From: Prochlorococcus sp. AG-670-O17 | Lineage (GTDB): Bacteria > Cyanobacteriota > Cyanobacteriia > PCC-6307 > Cyanobiaceae | Assembly: GCA_003211315.1 (NCBI GenBank) | Contig: QCTC01000002.1 | Span: 1-64,000 of the forward strand | DNA: 64,000 nucleotides | Direction of reading: 5' to 3' | In this document: in pieces, positions 29,400 to 39,661 of the stretch | How positions within the stretch are numbered: the first letter of the stretch is position 1 | Layout: each line of letters starts with the position of its first letter | The notes under the pieces: model-generated | Database searches by the model: none | What the model saw: the letters and a program-made list of their open reading frames with translations, nothing else | Told to the model about the DNA's origin: nothing | Translations under genes and position numbers: made by a program

Positions 29400-30638
29400 T
29401 TGATTCAGCTTGAGACTAATTGGTCATTTGTGAGTGATAGTGAAGCAAAGCCTGATGGTTTTTCTTTCGCAGGGATCGCTGCAGGATTAAAGAATTCTAA
29501 CAAGAAAGACTTGGCTTTAATATTAGCCCCAGAAAATAGCATTTGTAGTGGCTTGTTTACACAATCAATAGTTCGAGCATCCTGTGTAGATATTTGTGAA
29601 CAAAGGATTAAAAAGTCTTCAGGTCTTATAAGAGCAATATTAATAAACTCCGGACAAGCAAATGCTTGTACAGGTGATTATGGTATTCAACATACTTTGT
29701 TTGCTACGAAGGAGGTCTCACAATTATTAGGAATAAATGAAGAAGAAGTTTTAATGTGCTCAACTGGTGTAATTGGTATACCGATTCAAATAAAAAATTT
29801 AATTGATAATTTGCCTAATTTGGTCAAGGAGTTAAAAACAAATAGTTTACAGAATGCTGCAGAAGCTATTTTAACTACTGATTTAGTTGACAAAAAAATA
29901 ACTATAGAAACATTTATTGAAGGTAGAAAGGTAAAGATATCTGGCTTCGCAAAAGGATCAGGAATGATTTATCCGAATATGGCTACTATGTTGGCCTTTC
30001 TTACATGTGATGTTGGTGTTGATAAAGAAGAATGGGACAAGATGATTTCTATTGCTGTTAAAAAGTCTTTTAATGCTATTTCCGTGGATGGAGAGACAAG
30101 TACTAATGATGCCTTTATAGGAATAAATTCAGGAAAAAAAATTGATAAGAGATTTTTATCAAAGATTCAATCAGGAATTGATATTGTATGCCAGAGTTTG
30201 GCAAAAAATATCGCTAGAGATGGAGAAGGAGCAAATTGTTTGCTAGAGGTTTTGGTTGAGGGAGCCAAGAATAATTCAGATGCAATTAAAATAGCGAAAT
30301 CTATATGTAATTCTTCACTGGTAAAAACTGCAATTAATGGGTGTGATCCAAATTGGGGCAGAATTATTTCAGCTGCTGGTAATTCTGGAATTGATTTTAA
30401 ATTAGATGTTCTTGATTTATATATTGGAGACTTTCAGATTTTGAAAAAGGGTAAGTTAAATAAATATGATTCCAAAAAAGTTGCCAATTACATGCAAACA
30501 AGAATGAATGGTAAATATTTAGTTGAGGATATAGTATCTATAGCTCTTAATCTTAATTCTGGTTCAGAAAAAGGAACTGCTTGGGGCTGTGATTTGTCTA
30601 AAAAGTACGTTGAAATAAATAGCGAATACACTACTTAA
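29400..30638 (+). CDS. argJ: glutamate N-acetyltransferase / amino-acid acetyltransferase
   Basis: KGSGMIYPNMATMLAFLTCD cleavage-site motif; TTG start. Confidence 0.97.
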   Translation: MIQLETNWSFVSDSEAKPDGFSFAGIAAGLKNSNKKDLALILAPENSICSGLFTQSIVRASCVDICEQRIKKSSGLIRAILINSGQANACTGDYGIQHTLFATKEVSQLLGINEEEVLMCSTGVIGIPIQIKNLIDNLPNLVKELKTNSLQNAAEAILTTDLVDKKITIETFIEGRKVKISGFAKGSGMIYPNMATMLAFLTCDVGVDKEEWDKMISIAVKKSFNAISVDGETSTNDAFIGINSGKKIDKRFLSKIQSGIDIVCQSLAKNIARDGEGANCLLEVLVEGAKNNSDAIKIAKSICNSSLVKTAINGCDPNWGRIISAAGNSGIDFKLDVLDLYIGDFQILKKGKLNKYDSKKVANYMQTRMNGKYLVEDIVSIALNLNSGSEKGTAWGCDLSKKYVEINSEYTT

Positions 30639-30873
30639 TTTTTAACAGCTCAATTGGTAAATATTCGTTTATGTAAAGAAAGAGGATTGAAATAGTTCCT
30701 ATTACAGAACCAATAAAACTTCCAATAAAATAATTAAATATCTTGGGTTGTATGATTTGTGAGTTTTCTCCATTTTCTATTTCAAAATCAGGAGAATCAA
30801 CTACTTTTAGGCGCTGATTAGTTGTTGGTTGTTTAAGTTGTTGGTGTCGGATGAGTGCTTCGAAATCAGGCAT
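30631..30873 (-). CDS. small hypothetical protein with a TM segment, overlapping the parA-like gene
   Basis: 80-aa ORF overlapping the 3' end of 30807-31478 out of frame. Confidence 0.45.
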   Translation of the reverse strand: MPDFEALIRHQQLKQPTTNQRLKVVDSPDFEIENGENSQIIQPKIFNYFIGSFIGSVIGTISILFLYINEYLPIELLKIK

Positions 30874-31478
30874 GGAATTTGAGATGCAATGGAACAGTAG
30901 GCAGACCAGCCCGTCATTCGACGAGGATCTGATCTTCCTAAATCGTCTACAGCTTCAAATACTGCATTTCCAGATGCTTCTGCTTTATCAAATGCTGAAA
31001 GTAAAGGAATAAATGTATCAAAAACGTGTAAACCGAAATTTTCTAACGCTGCCTTAGCTTGTTGAGCTGCTTTTTGTTGTCTAAAATCTACTTTTACAAT
31101 TACGACTGAATGGTTAACTTTTAAAGTATTTAATAAGCTGGCTAATTCAACAGTTAATTCAACAGACCTTGCTTTAGCGGTTGTGGGTAAAATAACTAAA
31201 TCTGATCCGTATGCAAGATGTTTAAGTTCTTCTTTATCACTGCTTGCCTGGCCATCAGTAATAACAATTTCCGAGGATCTGGAGGCTTTTGCGGCTGAAC
31301 TAACTGGAAAAACGGGAAATGGAAGATTTCCTCTGGATGAGTAGGCTAATGCTGATCTGTTTTTATCAGCATCAACTATACATACCTTTTTGCCTTCAGA
31401 ATGCCATACACTTGCAAGGTGAATACTTGTGCAAGTTTTAGCAACGCCTCCTTTTTGACCGCAAACAGTAATAAACAA
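30807..31478 (-). CDS. ParA/MinD-family Walker ATPase
   Basis: Deviant Walker A CGQKGGVAKTCTS; VCIVDADKNRSAL. Confidence 0.9.
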   Translation of the reverse strand: MFITVCGQKGGVAKTCTSIHLASVWHSEGKKVCIVDADKNRSALAYSSRGNLPFPVFPVSSAAKASRSSEIVITDGQASSDKEELKHLAYGSDLVILPTTAKARSVELTVELASLLNTLKVNHSVVIVKVDFRQQKAAQQAKAALENFGLHVFDTFIPLLSAFDKAEASGNAVFEAVDDLGRSDPRRMTGWSAYCSIASQIPCLISKHSSDTNNLNNQQLISA

Positions 31479-31630
31479 TTTTTTACTAATATTTTCCTTA
31501 CTTTGGAGAATAATTTCTTAATGTCAATAGGTAATTATTTGAAAAGTTTTAAAACTTATATTTCCTAATTACTCTTTTGTGGAATATATAGTTTCGAGTA
31601 ATCTTAAAAGTATGTTTTAAAAAATAGTAA

Positions 31631-32593
31631 GTGAAAAAAAGAATTGGACTAGGAACATGGTCTTGGGGAAATCAAGTTTTTTGGGACTATCAAATTAGTA
31701 ATGATGATGATTTACGTGAGACTTATAAAGAAGCGTTAAAAAGAGGTTTTAACTTAATTGACAGTGCAGATTCTTATGGAACTGGAAAACTTAATGGAAG
31801 AAGTGAAGAACTTTTAGGTAATTTTTTACTAGATACTCCTGCTTTTCAAAAAAAACGAGTTCAAATAGCAACAAAGCTCGCTCCTTATCCATGGAGATTG
31901 GGGAATAAAGGTTTCACCAAACCCTATCTCAAAAGTTTAGAAAGATTAAATAATAAATTAGATATAGTTCAAATACATTGGTCAACCGCAAAATATAACC
32001 CTTGGCAAGAACTACAATTATTAAATAATCTTTGTGATTTAATTGATCAAGGTTTTAATTTTCAAATTGGATTATCAAATATTGGACCCCAAAGATTAAA
32101 GAAAATAATTCAATACTTATCAAAAAGAGATAAGAAAGTTAAAAGTGTTCAAATTCAGTTTTCTTTATTATCTCCAGATTTCTTAAAACATAAAAATGTA
32201 AAAAGAATTTGTGAAAATAATGATATTGATTTTTTAGCCTATAGTCCTTTATCTTTTGGAATACTATGTATAGATCCTGAAAAAGATGAAGATAAGCAAA
32301 ACTCTTTTCTACGTAGTCTGATTTTTAAAAACTATAAAAAATCAAGTATTGAATTAAGGAGATGTCTTAAACAGATTGCTGTTTCAAGATCAGTTTCACA
32401 AGCTCAAGTAGCAATCAATTGGTGTTGTTATCAGGGAGCCATACCTCTTGTAGGAATGAGAAAAAGGTCTCAAGTTATTGATATATCGAATGTTTTTAAA
32501 TGGAACTTAAATAAAAAAGAATTTGGAATGCTTCAAGAAGCTTCTCAAAAGTGTTTGAAAAAGATGCCAAGTAATCCTTTCTCAAGCTTGTAA
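31631..32593 (+). CDS. aldo/keto reductase
   Basis: GTWSWG..., NLIDSADSYG, FLAYSPLSFG. Confidence 0.92.
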   Translation: MKKRIGLGTWSWGNQVFWDYQISNDDDLRETYKEALKRGFNLIDSADSYGTGKLNGRSEELLGNFLLDTPAFQKKRVQIATKLAPYPWRLGNKGFTKPYLKSLERLNNKLDIVQIHWSTAKYNPWQELQLLNNLCDLIDQGFNFQIGLSNIGPQRLKKIIQYLSKRDKKVKSVQIQFSLLSPDFLKHKNVKRICENNDIDFLAYSPLSFGILCIDPEKDEDKQNSFLRSLIFKNYKKSSIELRRCLKQIAVSRSVSQAQVAINWCCYQGAIPLVGMRKRSQVIDISNVFKWNLNKKEFGMLQEASQKCLKKMPSNPFSSL

Positions 32594-32611
32594 AAGAGAA
32601 TTAAATAAATT

Positions 32612-32746
32612 TTATGCAGATAGTTTTTTAAGATTTTTTATTGAATTATTGCTCCAAAGTTCTGTCGGAAAGTTTGAACCTGTAAATCTTAAAACTTTAG
32701 GTTTATATTTTATTAATAAGTCATTAATGTTATTTTTTGTGCTCAT
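32612..32746 (-). CDS. small hypothetical protein (44 aa)
   Basis: MSTKNNINDLLIKYKPKVLRFTGSNFPTELWSNNSIKNLKKLSA*; not in track. Confidence 0.4.
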   Translation of the reverse strand: MSTKNNINDLLIKYKPKVLRFTGSNFPTELWSNNSIKNLKKLSA

Positions 32747-32899
32747 TTTTATTGAGAATTTTTAGTATGCTAAAATATTTTTTTTCTAATCTTCTCAGTA
32801 TTTATACTTATAAAATTCAAAAATTATTTCTAATACATTATTTTGAACTAAATTTTACAAATTACTAAATTATCTAATACCATATTCTGTCAATTTAAA

Positions 32900-33175
32900 A
32901 TGGTGGAGCCCTTCCAGGCTCCTTGGATCATTTGGTTGATAAGGCTGATATCACCCCATCTCCTTTGAGATCAAGCAGCAACTGGTGCTGTTTGACGGGA
33001 GAAACTAACGATTTTGTTAGCGTTTGTGTTTTTGCCCTAACCGAGCAGGCTTCAGTCATCTTCCTTACGCCCCGTCGAAACCATTACAACCCCAAAAGGA
33101 AATGGAGTTGAGCGGAATCGAACCGCTGTCCGAAACATCGGTTGAGATCACCTAGTCCAATTGGACATTTATATT
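32900..33175 (-). ncRNA. ssrA: tmRNA (ssrA), circularly permuted two-piece type; ends approximate
   Basis: Minus strand: acceptor piece ...GGACAGCGGTTCGATTCCGCTCAACTCCA, then GGGGTTGTAATGGTTTCGACGG and tag ORF GCTAACAAAATCGTTAGTTTCTCCCGTCAAACAGCACCAGTTGCTGCTTGA. Confidence 0.95.
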
Positions 33176-33226
33176 CTGGCAGGCAAAATGAGTATTGAAT
33201 AGTTATTTCATTAATTTTTTAAATAT

Positions 33227-34351
33227 ATGAACGTAATTGCATCATCTCCTGAAGGTTTAGAGAAATATTTAGCAAGCGAAATTATTGAATTGGGTGGATT
33301 TAATATTAATACCTATAAAAGATCAGTTTCTTTTGAATGTGATTATGCCACTTTTTATAGAATTCATTTTTTTTCAAGAGTTGCGTTTCGTTTTTATAGA
33401 CAAGTTGCACGTTTTGTCTGCTACGACAGGCTTTCTTTATATGAGGGAGTTAGAGATTCATTTGATTGGTTGAAATGGTTACCTTCTGAAAAAACATTTA
33501 ATGTTCAAGTAACCGGCAGAACTTCATCGTTAAGTCATTCTCATTTCACTGCTCTTGAGGTTAAAAATTCAATTACAGATCTCCAACAATCTGTTTGGAA
33601 TAAAAGATCTAATATTTCTTTAGATAATCCTGATTTGATAATTCATTTACATTTAAATAATGATCGTGGGGTTCTTAGCCTGCAGAGCACTTTTGAAAGT
33701 CTTCATAAAAGAGGCTATAGACCTGCTATTGGAAATGCTCCACTTAAAGAAAATTTAGCTTCTGGACTATTAAAGATGACTGAATGGAACGGAACTAAAC
33801 CTTTGGTTGATCTTATGTGTGGTTCAGGAACTTTTTTAATAGAGGCTATTAATCAAATTCTTAAAGTTCCACTTAAATTTCAGCAATTTTATCTTTTTGA
33901 AAATTGGCTCGATTTTAATAAAAATATCTATCTAGAAGAGAAAAACAAGGCTCAGAAGAGAGTTGTTACCTTCGAGAAACTATCAAAAATTATTGGTTGT
34001 GAGATTAATAAAGATGTTTTTGATCAAGCAACAGTCAACATAAAAAAAGCAGGACTTAATAATTATATTGAATTACAAAATGATGATTTTAAAAATATTC
34101 AATTTAAATCTTCAGAAGGATTAGTTTTATGTAATCCACCTTATGGAAAAAAACTAGGTGATGAAAACGAATTAATTACTTTATATGAGGATATGGGTGA
34201 ATTTTTGAAGAGCAATTTTTCTGGTTGGGAATTCTGGTTACTAAGTGGGAATCCAAAACTTACAAGATATTTAAAAATGAAATCTTCTTTAAAAATACCG
34301 GTAAGCAATGGAGGTATTGATTGTAGATGGATTAAATATTTAATAAGATAA
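33227..34351 (+). CDS. THUMP-domain RNA methyltransferase (RlmL/Trm11-like N6-adenine/N2-guanine MTase)
   Basis: VDLMCGSGTFLIEA and LVLCNPPYGKKLGDE motifs. Confidence 0.88.
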   Translation: MNVIASSPEGLEKYLASEIIELGGFNINTYKRSVSFECDYATFYRIHFFSRVAFRFYRQVARFVCYDRLSLYEGVRDSFDWLKWLPSEKTFNVQVTGRTSSLSHSHFTALEVKNSITDLQQSVWNKRSNISLDNPDLIIHLHLNNDRGVLSLQSTFESLHKRGYRPAIGNAPLKENLASGLLKMTEWNGTKPLVDLMCGSGTFLIEAINQILKVPLKFQQFYLFENWLDFNKNIYLEEKNKAQKRVVTFEKLSKIIGCEINKDVFDQATVNIKKAGLNNYIELQNDDFKNIQFKSSEGLVLCNPPYGKKLGDENELITLYEDMGEFLKSNFSGWEFWLLSGNPKLTRYLKMKSSLKIPVSNGGIDCRWIKYLIR

Positions 34352-34352
34352 T

Positions 34353-34739
34353 TTATTTTTTTCCTAATACTGCTTTTGTTGTTTTACCTAAACCCTCTAG
34401 TGTTTGGGGGAGATAAGGGCCTTTAGCAAGTTTTCCTCCAAGCTTTAAGCTTAAACCTGCAAGAAATAAATCAACAAATATTATTAAAAGTAAATTATAT
34501 TCAGTGGCCCAATTATTAAACTTACTAAGAGTGAGATAAAAAATAACATGAATACAAATTAAAACTAATAGTAATAAAATTCCACCCATAGCAATAAATA
34601 CTCCCCCACTTATTAATCTTCTCTTTTCTCTATCAACTTCTTGAAGTGCGATTCGGACATGCAAATCCATTACCGAACTTGCAATTGCAGAGATTCTTGA
34701 AGCTGTATTAGCAAAGTTTTTGTTTTTAGGTTTATCCAT
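34353..34739 (-). CDS. phage holin superfamily III/YqjE-like membrane protein
   Basis: Two TM segments; SAIASSVMDLHVRIALQEVDREKRRLISG. Confidence 0.5.
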   Translation of the reverse strand: MDKPKNKNFANTASRISAIASSVMDLHVRIALQEVDREKRRLISGGVFIAMGGILLLLVLICIHVIFYLTLSKFNNWATEYNLLLIIFVDLFLAGLSLKLGGKLAKGPYLPQTLEGLGKTTKAVLGKK

Positions 34740-35201
34740 TTATTTGTTTCTACTATTAATTAAACTACCTATAAATAATCCTATACCAGCAGCAATAGCA
34801 ATAGATAAAATTGGTTTTTTTCTAATTGGGGTTTCTAGTTTTGGCCTTAATGTACTGTTCAGTTCATCTAGTAAATCTTCTAATTGACTTTCGATTGGTT
34901 CTATTTTATCTGCAATTTCCCAATTATTTTCTTGAATTGAATCAATAATTTGAAATAATTGATTTTTAATACCACTAGCAGATGATCCAGTATGACTTGC
35001 TATTACTCCAACTAAATCATCAATACTTCCTTTTGCAGTCTCAAGAGTTTGTTGTGCAATATTAGGCCATTTTTCTTGTATTAACGGAATCAAACTATCG
35101 ATTCTTTCACGCAACCATTTTTCTGATATGCCTTCTTCCTTTGGCAGATCAGAATCATCAATAGTTTCTTCAATTTCTTTGGGAGGATGAAAAGCTTCCA
35201 T
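34740..35201 (-). CDS. hypothetical protein with C-terminal TM/glycine-zipper-like segment
   Basis: KKPILSIAIAAGIGLFIGSLI at the C-terminus. Confidence 0.55.
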   Translation of the reverse strand: MEAFHPPKEIEETIDDSDLPKEEGISEKWLRERIDSLIPLIQEKWPNIAQQTLETAKGSIDDLVGVIASHTGSSASGIKNQLFQIIDSIQENNWEIADKIEPIESQLEDLLDELNSTLRPKLETPIRKKPILSIAIAAGIGLFIGSLINSRNK

Positions 35202-35391
35202 TAATCCACCTACATTTCTTTTACAGTAGTCCGTATTTTCTTAATTTGGAACCCTTCTATTTAGATTTGTTTTTAATAAAAAAATTATAGACATATAAAA
35301 TTTTATTTACATTTCATTTATCTCCTCTTTTCTGTCTTAAGGTTTTGATAAGCTATTACTGACTTTATTCAATTAAGTTTTTTATTTCATC

Positions 35392-35529
35392 ATGGATATC
35401 TCACTTGCAGCAATTATTTTTGCATCCCGTACAATTCCAACCGATTTTGGATTGGTAGCAGCAGCTATTGCAGGAGCTGGCAGTTTGCTATTTATTGCTT
35501 TGAGATTTGTTCCTGATGCGGGTAACTAG
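35392..35529 (+). CDS. small hydrophobic protein (45 aa)
   Basis: MDISLAAIIFASRTIPTDFGLVAAAIAGAGSLLFIALRFVPDAGN*; not in track. Confidence 0.6.
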   Translation: MDISLAAIIFASRTIPTDFGLVAAAIAGAGSLLFIALRFVPDAGN

Positions 35530-35586
35530 GTTTTTCCTTTTAATGATTGATTATTGAAATAAAATAACGTATTGATGCACTAGATA

Positions 35587-35949
35587 ATGAATCGATGGGT
35601 TTTACTCGAACATAAGATTCTTGGTAGTAAATTAATTGATATTCACTATGATTTTCTTGTTGAAGATCAATTAGATTGTTTAACTTGGAAATTTCGCGAA
35701 ATTCCATTACTAAATAAGGGTGTTGTTAAAATAGTAAAACAACCAAATCATAGATTGGTGTGGCTTTCTAGGGTTGAATATCAACTTTCTAATAATAGAG
35801 GTTTAGTAAAAAGAATTGATCATGGAATTTTCTCTAATATTTCTCATAATAGAGACTCTCAAGAATTAAAAATTATATTGAATGGTAAATTGTTAAAGGG
35901 TTTGTTCATAATTGAAGGAAATTTTTGTCAATTAACGAAAAATAATTAA
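35587..35949 (+). CDS. conserved hypothetical protein
   Basis: 120-aa ORF upstream of smc. Confidence 0.55.
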   Translation: MNRWVLLEHKILGSKLIDIHYDFLVEDQLDCLTWKFREIPLLNKGVVKIVKQPNHRLVWLSRVEYQLSNNRGLVKRIDHGIFSNISHNRDSQELKIILNGKLLKGLFIIEGNFCQLTKNN

Positions 35950-36025
35950 TTTGTTTTTAGAAATAATCTTAATAATTCTCTTGAGATTTTTTGAAAAGTA
36001 GCTATTCTTACTTAGCTATTGTGAC

Positions 36026-39000
36026 TTGCGATTGGTATACATCAATCAGGTCGAGTTTGAAAATTTTAAATCTTTTGGAGGAAGTGTAAAAATTCCTCTT
36101 GAAGAAGGATTTACAGTGGTTACTGGTCCAAATGGATCTGGGAAAAGTAATATTTTGGACGGAATTTTATTCTGTTTAGGTTTGGCAAATAGTAGAGGTA
36201 TGAGAGCAGAGAGATTACCAGATTTAATAAATAATTCTAAAGTAAAAGAAGGTAAAGCTTCCGAAACATTTGTTTCCGTTAAATTTAATATTGAAGATTG
36301 GTCGCCAAGGGAAGATGTTCCACCTTTGGATTTAGAAGAAGATGATATCGCGCTTAATAGAGGTCAAAAAGAATGGATAGTTTCCAGGAAATTGCGGTTA
36401 ATGCCTGGTGGATCTTATGCATCTACTTATACCTCTGACGGACGCCAGTGCACTTTACAACAGATACAGAGAGTTCTTAGAGATATAAGTGTTGACCCAG
36501 AAGGAAGTAATGTTGTGATGCAGGGAGATGTTACAAGAATAGTATCAATGAATAATAAAGAGAGGAGAACCCTTATTGATGAATTGGCAGGGGTAGCTCT
36601 TTTTGATAGCAGAATTGAACAAACACATTCAAAACTTAATGATGTTTTTGAAAGACAAGAAAGATGCGAGATTCTAGAAAACGAACTGCAATCTAGTAAA
36701 GTAAAGCTTCAAAAAGAATGTGAAAAAGCAAAAAAATATAAAGAGTTGAAGGCAAAACTTTTTCATATTAAGGAGATTGAAAAAGTACTTTTATTCGATA
36801 AACAAGTTCAAAATATTGAATTAATTAAGAAAAAAGCTATTAACTTGGATAAGAGTAAGATTTTATTTAATCAACAAAAAGAATCTCTTAGTAAAGAAAT
36901 ACAAGTATTGCAAGAGGCAATGCAAATCATGATTGCAGAATTAAAAGAGAAAGGAGAAGATAACCTAATCAAAGTAAATTCTGATATTGGGAGTATAAAT
37001 TCTAATTTAAGGGAATTAGAAAGAATAGCAGTTGTCAATAAAGAGGAGGGCATTAAACTGCAAGATCAACGCGATAAAATTGCAATATCTAAAAAAAATA
37101 CGGAGCTAGAAAAGAATCAACAAGAGGATTTTAATGATAATTATCTAGAAAAATTGAACATCGAGATTCAAGATTTAACGTTAAAACATAAGCTATCTAG
37201 AAAAAAACTTTCTGATGCTGCAGGTGAATCAGGTGAATTTTCAAAGCAAAGTATAAAGCTTAATAATGAGTTAGAAAATATAAAATTTTTAGTACAACCT
37301 CTTGAATCTAGTAAAAGGAATATTGAAGAGGAAATTATACAAATTAATATTCAAAGTGAAGAAATAGAATCTCAAAATGATGTTTTAAAGTTAGAAAAAC
37401 AAAAATTATCAGAATTTAATCAAAACAACGAAAAATCAACGGATATAAAAAATCGTAATTTGAGCAGTATTAGATCTGAGATTGATACTTTAAAAATTGA
37501 AATAGATTTGTTAAATAAAACTAAACTAAGGCTAAACAACGAACAATTAAGGCTTGAAAAGGATTTATCAAGATGTGAAAGTAGAAAAGAAGCTCTAAAT
37601 GAAACCAGGGGATCATATGCATTAAGAATACTTTTAGAGGCAGGTTTAGAAGGTATACATGGATATGTTGCTCAATTAGGTGCCGTTAATGAAAAGCACA
37701 GGTATGCATTGGAAATTGCAGCTGGTAATAGACTTGGACAAATAGTTGTTGATAATGACACTATTGCTTCAAAAGCTATTGAAATTCTGAAAAAAAAGAA
37801 AGCAGGCAGATTAACCTTTCTTCCACTTAATAGAATTAAAACCTATAAAAAAAATTTCGCGCTTAAAAGAGTTGAGAATTTTAAAGAGAATGGATTTTTA
37901 GATAAGGCTATTAATTTAATTGATTGTGATGATGTTTATGATGATGTTTTTAAATACGTTTTTGGAGATACAGTAGTCTTTTCAGACTTAGAGTCAGCGA
38001 AATCATCTAAACAAAAAATTAGAATGGTTACTTTGAGTGGAGAACTTTTAGAAGTGAGTGGTGCAATTACAGGTGGTAGTAAAGTTAATAAAGATCTTGC
38101 TTATAGGTTCGGAACCAATAATGATATTGACGAGGCTCACCCCATAAAACAAAGACTATCTACAATTGTAGAAGCTTTAAAGAAATCAGATAATGATATT
38201 TTAAATAAAACTAATAAATTGAATAAACTAAATTTTAATCAAAGGGAAATATTAGAGGATTGCGTATCCTCTAATAAAGAAATTGAAGTAAATAATAATT
38301 CTTTAAAAGTTTCTATGAAAAGAATTGAAGATAACAATTTGAGGCTTAATAAGCTTACGTCTCAAAATAATTTATTAAATGATAAGTTGGATAACATTCA
38401 AAATGAAATAAAACCATTTAAAAAAAAGTTGGATGAATTGGAAATGGTCCTTAAAAAGAATTATGAAGATAATCAAACATCCTCTTTAATGACTCATAAT
38501 AATGATTTCGAAAAGTTAGATAAAAAACTTGAATTAATGATTCAAGAGAAAGATAAATTATTAAATAAAAAGAATCAATTTGTTTTAAATCAAGAACGTA
38601 TAAATAATCAATTAAATCTAATATCTCTACAAGAAAAGAATCTACAAGAATCAGTTAAAGAGCTTTCTAATGCTCATAATGAATGGATAAAGAAAAGAGA
38701 TGATTATAAAAGTGAGCTTGCGAGTCTTGATGGTCAAAAATCATTGCTTGAAAAGGATCTCGGAATATTAAGAAGAAAAAGGGATGAGTTGAATTCATCT
38801 ATTTCCAATAAAAGACAAGAAATAAATCAGTTGACCCTTAAGTTGGAATATCTTGAAAGAGATATAAGTTCTCTAAATGAGGAAATGCGTAGCGAAACTA
38901 TCAAGTTAGAAAATTATAAAAAACAGCTACCTGATCCTTTGCCCAGCTTTGGAGAATATGAGACTATAACTATTGATTTATTACAATCAGAGATCGTTGT

Positions 39001-39616
39001 GATTAATACGAAATTGGAAAGTTTAGAACCGGTAAATATGTTGGCTTTAGATGAACTAGAGGAATTGACAGAAAGATTAAATGATTTGATAGAAAGACTG
39101 GAAGTTTTATCTAATGAAAGATCGGAGTTGTTATTAAGAATAGAAACTGTTTCAACTATGCGACAAGAAGCATTTATGCAGGCATTCATAGAGGTTGATA
39201 AGCATTTTAGAGAGATCTTTGCCAATTTATCAGATGGAGATGGGTTCCTTCAGCTCGAAAATCCAGAAGCTCCTTTGGAGGGAGGTTTAACTTTAGTGGC
39301 TCATCCTAAAGGAAAAAATGTTAGAAGATTAGCTTCAATGTCGGGGGGTGAGAAATCGTTAACGGCCCTAAGTTTTTTGTTTGCTTTGCAAAAATATAAG
39401 CCTTCTCCCTTTTATGCATTAGATGAAGTAGATAGTTTTTTAGATGGTATTAACGTTGAAAGGTTATCAAAATTAATAACAACTCAGTCATCAAATGCTC
39501 AATTTATAGTCGTAAGCCATAGAAGACCTATGATAAGTGCATCTGAACGAACAATTGGTGTTGCTCAAGCAAGAGGTGCTAATACTCAAGTTGTTGGATT
39601 ACCAAATGCTGCATAA
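36026..39616 (+). CDS. smc: chromosome segregation ATPase SMC
   Basis: GPNGSGKSNILDGILFCLG Walker A; hinge; SGGEKSLTALSFLFALQ signature. Confidence 0.97.
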   Translation: MRLVYINQVEFENFKSFGGSVKIPLEEGFTVVTGPNGSGKSNILDGILFCLGLANSRGMRAERLPDLINNSKVKEGKASETFVSVKFNIEDWSPREDVPPLDLEEDDIALNRGQKEWIVSRKLRLMPGGSYASTYTSDGRQCTLQQIQRVLRDISVDPEGSNVVMQGDVTRIVSMNNKERRTLIDELAGVALFDSRIEQTHSKLNDVFERQERCEILENELQSSKVKLQKECEKAKKYKELKAKLFHIKEIEKVLLFDKQVQNIELIKKKAINLDKSKILFNQQKESLSKEIQVLQEAMQIMIAELKEKGEDNLIKVNSDIGSINSNLRELERIAVVNKEEGIKLQDQRDKIAISKKNTELEKNQQEDFNDNYLEKLNIEIQDLTLKHKLSRKKLSDAAGESGEFSKQSIKLNNELENIKFLVQPLESSKRNIEEEIIQINIQSEEIESQNDVLKLEKQKLSEFNQNNEKSTDIKNRNLSSIRSEIDTLKIEIDLLNKTKLRLNNEQLRLEKDLSRCESRKEALNETRGSYALRILLEAGLEGIHGYVAQLGAVNEKHRYALEIAAGNRLGQIVVDNDTIASKAIEILKKKKAGRLTFLPLNRIKTYKKNFALKRVENFKENGFLDKAINLIDCDDVYDDVFKYVFGDTVVFSDLESAKSSKQKIRMVTLSGELLEVSGAITGGSKVNKDLAYRFGTNNDIDEAHPIKQRLSTIVEALKKSDNDILNKTNKLNKLNFNQREILEDCVSSNKEIEVNNNSLKVSMKRIEDNNLRLNKLTSQNNLLNDKLDNIQNEIKPFKKKLDELEMVLKKNYEDNQTSSLMTHNNDFEKLDKKLELMIQEKDKLLNKKNQFVLNQERINNQLNLISLQEKNLQESVKELSNAHNEWIKKRDDYKSELASLDGQKSLLEKDLGILRRKRDELNSSISNKRQEINQLTLKLEYLERDISSLNEEMRSETIKLENYKKQLPDPLPSFGEYETITIDLLQSEIVVINTKLESLEPVNMLALDELEELTERLNDLIERLEVLSNERSELLLRIETVSTMRQEAFMQAFIEVDKHFREIFANLSDGDGFLQLENPEAPLEGGLTLVAHPKGKNVRRLASMSGGEKSLTALSFLFALQKYKPSPFYALDEVDSFLDGINVERLSKLITTQSSNAQFIVVSHRRPMISASERTIGVAQARGANTQVVGLPNAA

Positions 39617-39661
39617 TCACACTTTTTTAAATTTTTACGTCAGAATGTCAGAAAGATATTA

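Noticed and set aside
32923-33111. 62-aa plus-strand ORF in the track
   Set aside because: Lies antisense to the ssrA tmRNA; no independent coding support.
38914-39225. 103-aa minus-strand ORF
   Set aside because: Shadow ORF inside smc, low-complexity Ser/Ile/Asn composition.
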